Shown here: in pieces, positions 6,700 through 15,105 of the stretch
Layout: each line of letters begins with the position of its first letter
Numbering within the stretch: the first letter of the stretch is position 1
Assembly: GCA_002427045.1 (NCBI GenBank)
Contig: DIPO01000076.1
Location: 39,508 to 64,443, forward strand
Length of the DNA stretch: 24,936 nt
Direction: 5' to 3'
DNA from: Firmicutes bacterium UBA5486
GTDB lineage: Bacteria > Bacillota > UBA4882 > UBA10575
Notes under the pieces: generated by a model
Database searches by the model: none
Told to the model about the DNA's origin: nothing
What the model saw: only the letters and a program-made list of their open reading frames with translations
Translations under genes and position numbers: made by a program

Positions 6700-6871
6700 G
6701 GAATTGTATAATTTGATTAAAAATTCAACAATATATCCCACAATAGATCCTTAGTATTGCTCAGCATCTTAATCTAGCTGGGCTTTTATTTAACATTCTG
6801 TTTTTTATAAAATCAATTTACTTTGACCTTTGCGTAAAGGGTAAAAATATGAGTTAGCATTATGCAATTCC
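6700..6871. repeat. Palindromic AT-rich repeat, copy D (long, divergent)
   Basis: Ends GGAATTGTATAAT (6700-6712) and ATTATGCAATTCC (6859-6871) are inverted copies with one mismatch in 13. The interior of about 146 bases lacks the ACCTTAA block of the other copies and holds the terminator at 6759-6792. It lies between the convergent tlyA and GNAT genes. Membership in the family rests on the ends alone. Confidence 0.45.
6759..6792 (+). terminator. Intrinsic terminator, plus strand, inside repeat copy D
   Basis: GCTCAGC (6759-6765) pairs with GCTGGGC (6777-6783), including one G-U pair, with an 11-base loop, then TTTTATTT. It may end read-through from tlyA or a small RNA from 6571 onward. Confidence 0.6.
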
Positions 6872-6892
6872 CTAAAGTATAAAATAATAAAA

Positions 6893-8053
6893 TTAAAAGT
6901 CCTTTCGATAAATCCGGTAGATTTTGTAGAGATCACCACCGGCTTTAATCGCGTCATTGACCATTTTGGTATTAAACTCATGAATGGTGGAACCTTCTCC
7001 ATAAATATACCCTTTTTGCAGGGCGTTTTTAAACATCTGAAGATATAAAGCGCCGGAGATTCCTTTTTTATGATATTCCGGATCAACCATTAAAACAAAG
7101 ATTCGCCCACCAGTAATCTTTTTTTTGTACCAAAGGAATTTCAGGAAACCAATGGGGAAAAGCCGTCCGTTTAATCTCTTTAGTACCTGGTTGTAATCTG
7201 GTAGTGCAATCGCCAGGCCGATATGTTGGCCTTCAGAATTAATTGCTACGAGGACAAGATCCTCATCAGCCACCGGTAGTAATTTGTTGGCTTCATCTTT
7301 GATCTCTTCGAGACTAGGTGGAACCATATCAGGCCATTCTTCCGGCATCGAACAGGCAATCAGTTTTTGCAGTCCGATTATTTCTTCGTCTATATTTTTC
7401 AGGTCTAGTTTTCTTACGGAAAATTTATACCGTTTCTTTAGGGCATCCATGTTTTCTTCGAAACGCTGGGTAACTGGTTTGGAGAGATCATAGTAAAAAG
7501 CATATCGATCAAAATCTTTAGTAAAGCCATATTGGTCAAAGAAAACTTCATAATATGGCGGGTTGTAAGAGTTCATTAAGACCGGCATGGAGTCAAAACC
7601 TTTGACTAATAAACCACGGTAATCATCTCCATTTGATGGGGATTGGGGCCCAGTTACAGAGTTAATACCTTTTACCTTTAACCAATCAATGGCTGCGTCA
7701 AATAGGGCAGTAGCTACCTGATAATCATTGATCGATTCGAAGAGGGTAATATAGCCTTCTTTTTTATTTTTTTTCTTATTCAAATTCTTATCAATTCCGG
7801 TTCCAATCCGGCCAACCGGTTTGCCCTCGAGCCAGGCGATAAAGTATTGGTAAGGCCCAAGCTTCATTAGGGGATTCTTTTCGGGGTTTACGGTATCCCA
7901 CATATCGGACCTTAAAGGGGGAACCCAGTTAGGGTCATCCTTATAAAGTTGCCAGGGAAGATTAATAAAAACTCTCCAATCGCGTTTGGTGAGAACACGA
8001 GAAATGGACACCTGGGAAGCCTCAGGTGGTTTATCTGAAAGTATAATTCCCAC
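6893..8053 (-). CDS. Large GNAT-like protein of unknown substrate
   Basis: About 386 residues. The C-terminal third contains a GNAT-type acetyl-CoA-binding segment (VLMVDPEYHKKGISGALYL), and the N-terminal half looks like a second, degenerate GNAT-like module (from YFIAWLEGKPVGRIGTG to GFTKDFDRYAFYYDL). The middle has the conserved stretches LPWQLYKDDPNWVPPL and GPQSPSNGDDYRGLL, which I recognise from a widespread uncharacterised family usually annotated as N-acetyltransferase or hypothetical. No signal peptide, so cytoplasmic. The longest ORF begins with ATG at 8080, but AAAGGAGGTG (8069-8060) lies downstream of it, so GTG 8053 (or GTG 8056) is the likely start. It is monocistronic and convergent with tlyA. 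Acetyl transfer is inferred from the fold only. Confidence 0.7.
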   Translation of the reverse strand: MGIILSDKPPEASQVSISRVLTKRDWRVFINLPWQLYKDDPNWVPPLRSDMWDTVNPEKNPLMKLGPYQYFIAWLEGKPVGRIGTGIDKNLNKKKNKKEGYITLFESINDYQVATALFDAAIDWLKVKGINSVTGPQSPSNGDDYRGLLVKGFDSMPVLMNSYNPPYYEVFFDQYGFTKDFDRYAFYYDLSKPVTQRFEENMDALKKRYKFSVRKLDLKNIDEEIIGLQKLIACSMPEEWPDMVPPSLEEIKDEANKLLPVADEDLVLVAINSEGQHIGLAIALPDYNQVLKRLNGRLFPIGFLKFLWYKKKITGGRIFVLMVDPEYHKKGISGALYLQMFKNALQKGYIYGEGSTIHEFNTKMVNDAIKAGGDLYKIYRIYRKDF

Positions 8054-8181
8054 CACAAACACCTCCTTTATTTTGTTCATATAGAAGTAACATTAAATTC
8101 GTTAAAGATCAGCAAATCCCTGCATTTTACAAGGATAAAAAGTTAAAGTTTCATTAAAAGGAAATTGGTAAGGAGATATTC

Positions 8182-8210
8182 TTGATTTTAACCTTGCTTT
8201 CTAGTATTAT
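8182..8210 (+). promoter_or_regulatory. Probable sigma-A promoter for the oxaloacetate decarboxylase genes
   Basis: TTGATT (8182-8187), 17-bp spacer, TATTAT (8205-8210). It points toward the gene at 8567 and would give a leader of about 350 bases that includes repeat copy C. A weaker alternative nearer the gene is TTGGAC (8495-8500) with TAATTA (8517-8522). The rest of the 513-base gap between the genes holds nothing else that I recognise. Confidence 0.4.
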
Positions 8211-8321
8211 TTTATTGTAATGGGGGAATTTGCTCGTCTGGGAGGCTGACTCAAAGATAACATTATATTTATTATTTTTTCATAATTCATTAACATTAAA
8301 AAATAAAAAATATCCTGTTAA

Positions 8322-8400
8322 GAAATTGCATAATTTGTTGCCTAATGAAAGTTTAAGACTTATAGTGTGGTTGAGACCTTAAGGTAATTATGCAATTTTC
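8322..8400. repeat. Palindromic AT-rich repeat, copy C
   Basis: Ends GAAATTGCATAATT (8322-8335) and AATTATGCAATTTTC (8386-8400). Read on the minus strand it begins with the shared block AATTGCATAATTACCTTAA. The centre (TCTTAAA and flanks) is only partly like copies A and B. It lies in the leader of the oxaloacetate decarboxylase genes. Confidence 0.7.
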
Positions 8401-8566
8401 TCAAATTATACTGAGAGTTTGGCCTAGTAGAACCCTGTGATCAAACTCTGTCGAGCTGTTGTTCCTTCTATGTTATCTAGTTTTCTCCGCAGTATTGGAC
8501 TTAGCATGCGCGGAAGTAATTAATCAGGTTGATAAAATTCAATAAAAAGGAGGCTAGACAGCGAGG

Positions 8567-8923
8567 ATGAATAACTTAATGGTCGGGGTAGAGATTCTTT
8601 TGTCGGGTATAATCACTACTTTTTTAGTTTTGATTTTTTTAATGTTTATCATTAATTTAATGTCTGTCTTAGTTGGTAAAGCTCCGGCAAAAAAGAAGAC
8701 TACCGAGCAACCTCCGGCTGCTTCTCCCGATGAACTTAAAGATGAAGAGTTTATTGCTATGATGGCGGTTATTTCTAAACTATTACCTGAACATAAACAG
8801 GCAGTAGTCCGCATCCGGGAGATAAACTCAGTAAGTAGGGATGAAGATGAATCAGTAGCAGCGATGATGGCTGTGATTTCCGGAATGAATAAGAAGATTG
8901 TTTCTTTGGAATCAGTTGAATAA
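8567..8923 (+). CDS. oadG: Sodium-pump decarboxylase gamma subunit (OadG-like)
   Basis: A 118-residue protein with one N-terminal membrane helix (about 8-36), a Lys/Pro-rich linker (38-55) and an acidic cytoplasmic tail. This is the layout of OadG, the small subunit that anchors the alpha subunit to the membrane beta subunit and stabilises the complex. Identity rests mainly on size, topology and its place directly before the biotin carrier and beta genes. The tail carries the motif AMMAVIS twice (64-70 and 99-105), 35 residues apart; OadG tails usually have an Ala-rich AAI-type helix of this kind once. GAGG lies right before the ATG and AGGAGG 13 bases further up. First gene of the 8567-10492 operon. 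Confidence 0.8.
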   Translation: MNNLMVGVEILLSGIITTFLVLIFLMFIINLMSVLVGKAPAKKKTTEQPPAASPDELKDEEFIAMMAVISKLLPEHKQAVVRIREINSVSRDEDESVAAMMAVISGMNKKIVSLESVE

Positions 8924-8947
8924 CTAAATAAAGAGGGGGATAAAATT

Positions 8948-9334
8948 ATGCAGTTCTTTAAAGTAACAGTTAATGGTAAAACTTACGAAGTTAGTGTAGA
9001 AGAGATTTCTCAAGGGAACCCCGGTTTTGCACCAGCTCAATCGGAAGCTCCGGTAGTATCTACCCCTTCCGCTACGGCTCCTGCTCCTCAGGCTCAGTCT
9101 CAGAATATTGCTGCAGGAGAGGAATCTGTTCCGGCTCCTTTAGGCGGCACAATTATGGATGTGAAAGTAAAACCTGGTGAACAGGTTAAAAAAGGCCAGG
9201 TTCTTTTAACCTTAGAAGCATTAAAAATGGAGAATGAAATTGTGGCTCCGGCGGCAGGGACAGTGGGCCAGGTTTTTGTTCAGGCTGGAGCTTCTGTCAA
9301 TACTGGGGATGCCTTATTAACTCTCCGGTTTTAA
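8948..9334 (+). CDS. Stand-alone biotin carrier protein of the decarboxylase
   Basis: A 128-residue protein. Residues 1-20 form a short beta segment, 24-62 an Ala/Pro/Gln-rich flexible linker, and 63-128 a biotinyl domain with EALKMEN at 90-96, where Lys93 is the biotinylation site. The linker and size match free biotin carriers (MmdC/GcdC type) of sodium-pumping decarboxylases. The carrier takes carboxyl groups from the alpha subunit to the membrane beta subunit. It starts 24 bases after the gamma gene and ends 15 before the beta gene. The alpha subunit at 10675 has no biotin domain of its own, so this protein fills that role. AGAGGGGG precedes the ATG. Confidence 0.93.
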   Translation: MQFFKVTVNGKTYEVSVEEISQGNPGFAPAQSEAPVVSTPSATAPAPQAQSQNIAAGEESVPAPLGGTIMDVKVKPGEQVKKGQVLLTLEALKMENEIVAPAAGTVGQVFVQAGASVNTGDALLTLRF

Positions 9335-9349
9335 GGGGAGGAAATAATA

Positions 9350-10492
9350 ATGTTAGAAAACTTAAAAGAATTAGCCCTGTCTACCGGTTTTGCCCATATT
9401 ACTTTTGGGCAAACAGTAATGATTCTTGTTTCCTTTGTCCTAATGTACCTGGCGATTAAAAAAGAATATGAACCATTGCTTTTACTACCAATTGCCTTTG
9501 GAACTTTGCTGACTAATTTACCTTTGGCGGGGTTGATGGAAGGTTCTTCGGTGGTAAATGGCCAGTTTCAACCGGGTGGATTAATCTACTATCTTTATCA
9601 GGGTGTGGAATTAGGAATCTATCCCCCCTTAATCTTTTTGGGGGTAGGAGCCATGACTGACTTCGCACCATTACTGGCGAATCCTAAGAGTATTCTATTA
9701 GGGGCGGCAGCTCAATTAGGGATCTTTGTCGCCTTGATTGGTGCTATTTTATTAGGTTTTGATCTAAAATCAGCTGCTTCCATTGGAATTATCGGAGGAG
9801 CAGATGGGCCAACGGCGATCTTTCTAACCAGTCGTTTAAAGCCGGATTTATTGGGGCCGATTGCAATTGCTGCTTATTCTTATATGGCATTGATTCCGAT
9901 TATTCAACCACCGTTAATGAAATTGCTTGTTCCCAAGGAGGAAAGGGTAATCATGATGGAGCAACCACGTCTGGTTAGCAAGACGGAAAAGATTCTTTTT
10001 CCGATTATTGTGACTACGCTTGTTTCTCTGATTCTTCCTTCAGCTGCACCTTTGTTGGGTTCATTGATGCTTGGGAATTTAATGCGGGAATCAGGGGTGG
10101 TTGATCGTCTTTCTAAGACTGCTCAGAATGAACTGATTAATATTATCACTATTTTCTTGGGGTTATCTGTTGGTGCCAAGGCTAGTGCCGAACATTTTCT
10201 TACTTGGGAGACAATCAAAATTATTCTGTTAGGACTTTTTGCTTTCGGGTTTGGGACAATAGGTGGGTTATTATTTGGCCGTCTGATGTGTAAACTGAGT
10301 GGCGGAAAGATTAATCCTCTGATTGGGGCGGCAGGAGTATCAGCCGTACCGATGGCAGCTCGGGTGGTACAGAAGGTAGGAGCTGAGGAACGCCCTGGAA
10401 ACTACCTGTTGATGCATGCGATGGGCCCGAATGTGGCTGGGGTTATTGGCTCAGCGGTTGTGGCTGGGTTACTCCTAGCTAGGCTCGGCTAG
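9350..10492 (+). CDS. oadB: Sodium-pump decarboxylase beta subunit (OadB/GcdB/MmdB)
   Basis: A 380-residue polytopic membrane protein that decarboxylates carboxybiotin and couples this to Na+ export. The signature GIIGGADGPTAIFLTS (146-161) contains Asp152, which corresponds to the essential Asp203 of the Klebsiella subunit. The second signature, GAAGVSAVPMAARV, is near residues 326-339. Length matches the Gcd/Mmd and short Oad types. The ribosome binding site GGGGAGG lies 8 bases before the ATG. The beta subunits of oxaloacetate, methylmalonyl-CoA and glutaconyl-CoA decarboxylases are alike, so the substrate is set by the alpha gene at 10675, which points to oxaloacetate. Confidence 0.95.
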   Translation: MLENLKELALSTGFAHITFGQTVMILVSFVLMYLAIKKEYEPLLLLPIAFGTLLTNLPLAGLMEGSSVVNGQFQPGGLIYYLYQGVELGIYPPLIFLGVGAMTDFAPLLANPKSILLGAAAQLGIFVALIGAILLGFDLKSAASIGIIGGADGPTAIFLTSRLKPDLLGPIAIAAYSYMALIPIIQPPLMKLLVPKEERVIMMEQPRLVSKTEKILFPIIVTTLVSLILPSAAPLLGSLMLGNLMRESGVVDRLSKTAQNELINIITIFLGLSVGAKASAEHFLTWETIKIILLGLFAFGFGTIGGLLFGRLMCKLSGGKINPLIGAAGVSAVPMAARVVQKVGAEERPGNYLLMHAMGPNVAGVIGSAVVAGLLLARLG

Positions 10493-10674
10493 TATACAAC
10501 AGAGCATTTTACCTAAGTTTGTATAGAATTAACTAGAAAAAAGCATATATAAAGTGAAACTTAGAGTTTTTATCAGACTGTGTTTGCGAGATTAAAGGAA
10601 TTACAAGGGCTTTGATTCTGTAAGCAAACCTTTCAAAAATACTTCAATGTTTAAAAAATAAGAGGTGAAATTTA

Positions 10675-12024
10675 ATGTCACATCGTGTCAGGATTACTGA
10701 AACAATTTTCCGTGATGCTCACCAATCCCTCTGGGCCACCAGGATGACAACTGCCGATATGATGGCAGTGGCCGAAGCAATCGATGAAGTAGGATATCAT
10801 TCGTTGGAGGCCTGGGGTGGTGCTACTTTTGATACATGTCTCCGTTTTCTTAAAGAAGATCCCTGGGTACGCCTTCGTCAGTTAAAGGCTGTAATTAAGA
10901 AGACTCCTCTCCAGATGTTGTTACGGGGGCAGAATATCCTTGGCTACAAACATTATCCAGATGATGTAGTTAGAGAGTTTTGCTATCGGGCAGTGGATAA
11001 TGGGATTAGTATTATCCGGATCTTTGATGCTCTAAATGATGTTAGAAATATGGAGACCGCAATTAGTGCGGCAAAAAAAGCTGGTGCTCATGTCCAGGGG
11101 ACGATTTCTTATACGATCAGTCCGGTTCATGATATTGATTCTTATGTAAAAACTGCTAAAGAACTGGCAGAACTGGGTTCTGATTCGATTTGTATTAAGG
11201 ATATGGCTGGACTGCTCTCTCCTTATGTAGCAGAAGAACTGGTGAAAAGGTTTAAGAAGGAGATTAAACTTCCTGTTCAATTACATTGCCATTATACCAG
11301 TGGATTAGCTTCAATGACTTATCTGAAAGCTATCGAGGCCGGGGCTGATGTGGTTGATACTGCTCTCTCAGCTTTAGCAATGGGAACTTCGCAGCCGCCA
11401 ACTGAGTCATTGGTGGCAGCCTTAAAGGATACTCCTTATGATACAGGCCTTGAATTAGAGAAACTTTCTCCGATTAATCAGCATTTTAAAGATATCAGTG
11501 AGAAATATCAAGCCCTTGATTCTCCAAGGAAAGTTGATACTGCCGTTCTTTCCTATCAGATTCCAGGGGGAATGATCTCTAATCTGCGAAACCAGTTGAA
11601 AGGGCAGAATGCTCTGGATCGCTATGATGAGGTATTGGCCGAAGTTCCACGTACCCGCGCGGAATTAGGTTATCCGCCATTAGTTACTCCCACCAGTCAA
11701 ATGGTAGGGACGCAGTCGGTTCTAAATGTCCTGACTGGAAAAAGGTATGGCGTAGTACCGAAGGAGATCAAGGATTATGTCCGGGGCCATTATGGACGTC
11801 CTCCGGCACAGATTGATCCAGAGATTAAAAAGATCATTATCGGTGATGAAGAGCCCATCTCCTACCGTCCTGCTGATGATCTTCCTCCGCAGATTGAGGA
11901 GGCCAAGAAGGAACTACTGGCGATGGATGTTAATTATTATCAACAGCCAGAGGATGTTCTCTCTTATATCCTCTTTCCTGAGGTTGCTCTGGAATACTTT
12001 AAATACCGGGCTGGGAAAAAATGA
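10675..12024 (+). CDS. oadA: Oxaloacetate decarboxylase alpha subunit (carboxyltransferase), no biotin domain
   Basis: A 449-residue carboxyltransferase with RDAHQS at 13-18 (metal ligand Asp14), CIKDMAG at 173-179 (the Lys175 carbamylated in the family) and the metal-binding LHCHYTSG at 203-210 (His204, His206). It transfers the carboxyl group of oxaloacetate to biotin, forming pyruvate. Klebsiella OadA is about 600 residues with a C-terminal biotin domain; this protein stops before it, and the free carrier at 8948 supplies it. The same fold is pyruvate carboxylase subunit B (PycB), but a gamma/carrier/beta set next door favours the decarboxylase. AGAGGTG precedes the ATG. A 182-base gap separates it from oadB; no terminator is visible there, so cotranscription is possible. 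Confidence 0.9.
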   Translation: MSHRVRITETIFRDAHQSLWATRMTTADMMAVAEAIDEVGYHSLEAWGGATFDTCLRFLKEDPWVRLRQLKAVIKKTPLQMLLRGQNILGYKHYPDDVVREFCYRAVDNGISIIRIFDALNDVRNMETAISAAKKAGAHVQGTISYTISPVHDIDSYVKTAKELAELGSDSICIKDMAGLLSPYVAEELVKRFKKEIKLPVQLHCHYTSGLASMTYLKAIEAGADVVDTALSALAMGTSQPPTESLVAALKDTPYDTGLELEKLSPINQHFKDISEKYQALDSPRKVDTAVLSYQIPGGMISNLRNQLKGQNALDRYDEVLAEVPRTRAELGYPPLVTPTSQMVGTQSVLNVLTGKRYGVVPKEIKDYVRGHYGRPPAQIDPEIKKIIIGDEEPISYRPADDLPPQIEEAKKELLAMDVNYYQQPEDVLSYILFPEVALEYFKYRAGKK

Positions 12025-12031
12025 TTGGTCT

Positions 12032-12064
12032 GGGCCTTCCCCTTGCAGGGGAGGCCCTTTTTTT
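12032..12064 (+). terminator. Intrinsic terminator after oadA
   Basis: GGGCCTTCCCCT (12032-12043) pairs with AGGGGAGGCCC (12047-12057), with one bulged T and a 3-base loop, followed by seven T (12058-12064). It is a strong terminator, 8 bases after the oadA stop. Confidence 0.92.
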
Positions 12065-12394
12065 GTAGAATAAATCATAGTGGGATTGGATCACAAAAAG
12101 CATAAAAGAAATGGTTTTCAGTTTACAGAAAAGATAAGAAATAGTATACAGTTTTAGGAGGATAAAGATTTGGGGGGTCTTATTGAAGACAAGCTTTGAA
12201 AGCCGATAAAAATGAGCTTTTTGTGAACAGCCTAGATTGATATTAAAAAAATTAAGATAGTAAGTTCGCAGTTTTCGGTCAATTTTGGATACAATATGAA
12301 GGTTAAGATGTGGTTAATAGATACCAAAAGTCTTGCTTTTCGTTTTCCTACTTTAGCTGGGCGCCGGACTGCTACTATTAAGGAGAGATAAAAG
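12065..12394 (+). other. alaS leader region; 27-codon upstream ORF, no T-box
   Basis: No T-box motif (AGGGTGGNACCGCG) is present, unlike many Bacillota alaS leaders. AGGAGG near 12156 is followed only by a nine-codon TTG-started ORF. From ATG 12308 to TAA 12389-12391 runs a 27-codon ORF, with AAGG 5 bases before it and three GCT alanine codons. It covers the alaS ribosome binding site and ends 3 bases before alaS. Translational coupling is possible but not shown. No convincing promoter was found. Confidence 0.35.
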
Positions 12395-15034
12395 ATGAAA
12401 TCAGCTAATGAAATCCGCCGTGAATTTGTGGAGTTTTTTGCCGGTAAAGGCCATACCATAGTTCACAGTTCTTCGTTGCTTCCGGTAGATGATCCGACCC
12501 TGCTTTTTACCAATGCCGGAATGAATCAGTTTAAAGATGTGTTTTTAGGCACCGGAACTAGGCCGTACAAGCGGGCAACTAATTCCCAGAAGGTATTAAG
12601 GGTTAGCGGAAAACATAATGACCTGGATGAGGTAGGAAGGGATACATATCATCATACTTTCTTTGAAATGTTAGGGAACTGGTCATTTGGTGATTACTAT
12701 AAAAAAGAGGCAATCAGCTGGGCTTGGGAGCTGTTGACTAAGGTTTGGGGGTTACCCATAGATAAGCTTTATGCTACTGTCTATGAGACGGATGAAGAAG
12801 CAGCAGCCCTCTGGCAGGAACTAACCGAATTGCCTAAAGAACGGATCTTGCGGTTTGGTGATAAAGAGAACTTTTGGGAGATGGGAGAAACAGGGCCGTG
12901 TGGGCCTTGTTCAGAGATCCATTTTGATATGGGGCCTAAACAATGTGATAAAGCCCATATCCCAGGACATAAATGTGGGGTAAATGGTGATTGTGGACGT
13001 TTTGTAGAGCTTTGGAACCTGGTTTTTATTCAGAATAACCGGAAAGCTGATGGTTCGCTGGAGGAACTCCCGGATAAGCATGTAGATACTGGGATGGGTT
13101 TTGAGCGGATTGTGGCGGTATTACAAGGGAAAAACTCTAATTATGATACAGACCTATTTACCCCGATAATTAAAAGGATAATAGAATTAACTGGAGCGGA
13201 TCCACAAGATGAGCAGGATGATGTAGCATTGAGAGTGATTGCTGATCATATTAGGGCACTAACCTTTGCTATTTCTGATGGCGTTTTACCTTCTAATGAG
13301 GGCAGAGGATATGTTCTCCGGCGGATTCTCCGGCGTGGTTCGAGATTTGCCCGGAACTTAGGAGTCAAAGAGCCCCTGCTCCACCGTTTGGTTCCAGTAG
13401 TGGTTGCTCAGATGGGTGAGGCTTACCCTGAAATAGTGGAACAGGAAGAGCATTGCCGCCGGGTTATTTTAGCGGAGGAAGAGGCTTTTGGCCGTACTCT
13501 TGATAAAGGATTAGAACTTTTTGCTGATTTAAGTAATGCCCTACGGAAAAAGGGAGAGAAAGTCATCTCCGGGGAAGCGGCTTTTAAATTATATGATACC
13601 TATGGTTTTCCTTTGGATCTAACGCAATTGATGGCTGAGGAAGAAGGGCTTAGTGTTGAAGTTGAAAGCTTTAACCGGTTAATGGAGGAACAAAGGGAGA
13701 GAGCCCGGTTGAGCGGGAGATTTACCGGCCAAGAGTCAGAGATTAAGTGGGAAGAGGTTTCCTCCGGGGCTCATTCCGAGTTTGTGGGTTATAAATACTT
13801 AAAATCAAATGTCAGTTTGAAGTTGATTGGTAAAGATGAAGAATACTGGCGACTGGTTTTTGATCGTACTCCTTTCTATGCTGCCAGCGGTGGACAGGAA
13901 GGGGATACCGGAATAATTCTGGCTGAGGTTGCACCCGAACGCTTTGAAGAATTTACAGTAGTTGATACCAAGCGGGAACAAGATAAGATAATTCATTTTG
14001 TCCCTAAAGGAAAGGATTTTCCCCGGCAGGCACTTAGTTATATTCTTCAGGTAGAAACCGGGAAGAGAAAGATGACGGCTGCTAATCATACGGCTACTCA
14101 TTTACTCCAGGCGGTTTTGCGGAAACTAGTAGGAACACATCTTCATCAGGCCGGTTCTATGGTTTCAAAGGAGAGGCTCCGTTTTGACTTTACTCATTAT
14201 GAGGGGTTGAATGATGAACTTCTAAACAAGGTAGAGATGGAAGTTAACAGACTGATCTTTGCGGCACTGCCAGTGGTAACAGAAGAGACAGATTATCAGG
14301 TGGCGGTAAACCGTGGAGCTTTAGCATTTTTTGGTGAGAAGTATGAGCAAAAAGTAAGAATGGTACAGATTGGAGAGGTTAGCCTGGAACTCTGTGGTGG
14401 TACCCATGTTCAGAATACCTCTGAGATCCTGGGCTTTAGGATTATTTCCGAAGGCAGTGTAGCAACCGGAGTCAGAAGGATCGAAGCAGTGACTGGTTGG
14501 GAGGCTCTTACCCTGGCTAACCGGGAGAAAGCACTGATTAAGGAAATGGCAAGGGAGCTTCATACAGAACCGAGTCAGCTTGGAGAGCGAGTTCATGAGT
14601 TACTTCAAGAGCAGGCTGCTCTGAAAAAGACTCTGGAGGAGATGGAACGGAAAATAGCATTGGCTGAAGGCGAAAGGATGTTTGCTAACGTAAAAGTAGC
14701 CAGCGGTCATAAATATCTTGTTTCAAAGATGGATCAGGCCTCGATAGAAGTGATGAGAGAGACTGTTGATCGTTTTAAGGATAAGTTGGAATCCTGTGTA
14801 CTCCTTCTTGGTACTGTTCAGGGGGAAAAGGTAATTTTTATTGCCGGTGTTACTCCTGATCTGACTGCTAAGGTAAAGGCCGGAGAGATTGTCAAAGCAG
14901 CAGCAGCTGTAGCCGGTGGCGGCGGCGGTGGCCGTCCTGAATTAGCACAGGCCGGTGGGAAGAGCCCGGAGAAGATTGATGAAGCTCTGGCCGCTGGAGA
15001 GAAGTTAATCCGCGCCCGCTTGGAGCTTAACTGA
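12395..15034 (+). CDS. alaS: Alanyl-tRNA synthetase
   Basis: An 879-residue enzyme of normal length that charges tRNA-Ala. The N-terminal class II catalytic domain covers about 1-240 and holds the family opening SANEIRREFVEFFAGKGH and FTNAGMNQFKDVFLG. The tRNA-recognition region follows to about 450. The editing domain has the zinc-ligand set His565 and His569 (HTATH) with Cys667 and His671 (CGGTH), so mischarged Ser/Gly-tRNA-Ala can be cleared. A coiled-coil linker (about 730-760) leads to the C-Ala domain with the glycine-rich stretch near 843-850. AAGGAGAG precedes the ATG. It is apparently a single-gene unit; the usual mltG/yrrL-ruvX neighbours are not seen downstream. Confidence 0.98.
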   Translation: MKSANEIRREFVEFFAGKGHTIVHSSSLLPVDDPTLLFTNAGMNQFKDVFLGTGTRPYKRATNSQKVLRVSGKHNDLDEVGRDTYHHTFFEMLGNWSFGDYYKKEAISWAWELLTKVWGLPIDKLYATVYETDEEAAALWQELTELPKERILRFGDKENFWEMGETGPCGPCSEIHFDMGPKQCDKAHIPGHKCGVNGDCGRFVELWNLVFIQNNRKADGSLEELPDKHVDTGMGFERIVAVLQGKNSNYDTDLFTPIIKRIIELTGADPQDEQDDVALRVIADHIRALTFAISDGVLPSNEGRGYVLRRILRRGSRFARNLGVKEPLLHRLVPVVVAQMGEAYPEIVEQEEHCRRVILAEEEAFGRTLDKGLELFADLSNALRKKGEKVISGEAAFKLYDTYGFPLDLTQLMAEEEGLSVEVESFNRLMEEQRERARLSGRFTGQESEIKWEEVSSGAHSEFVGYKYLKSNVSLKLIGKDEEYWRLVFDRTPFYAASGGQEGDTGIILAEVAPERFEEFTVVDTKREQDKIIHFVPKGKDFPRQALSYILQVETGKRKMTAANHTATHLLQAVLRKLVGTHLHQAGSMVSKERLRFDFTHYEGLNDELLNKVEMEVNRLIFAALPVVTEETDYQVAVNRGALAFFGEKYEQKVRMVQIGEVSLELCGGTHVQNTSEILGFRIISEGSVATGVRRIEAVTGWEALTLANREKALIKEMARELHTEPSQLGERVHELLQEQAALKKTLEEMERKIALAEGERMFANVKVASGHKYLVSKMDQASIEVMRETVDRFKDKLESCVLLLGTVQGEKVIFIAGVTPDLTAKVKAGEIVKAAAAVAGGGGGGRPELAQAGGKSPEKIDEALAAGEKLIRARLELN

Positions 15035-15105
15035 GATAGCGAAAGTTTATGATGGGTAGACGTTTTGGAAGCCTTTGAGAGCTTTACTGGATGCGACTCA
15101 TTATT

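Noticed and set aside
6622..6711. 29-codon ORF MNITLQRYKRLATIAKN...
   Set aside because: The strong ribosome binding sites are 28 or more bases upstream and the ORF runs through a hairpin into repeat copy D; codon use is A/T-driven.
12065..12394. T-box riboswitch upstream of alaS
   Set aside because: No T-box consensus and no specifier stem-loop could be found in the 330 bases.
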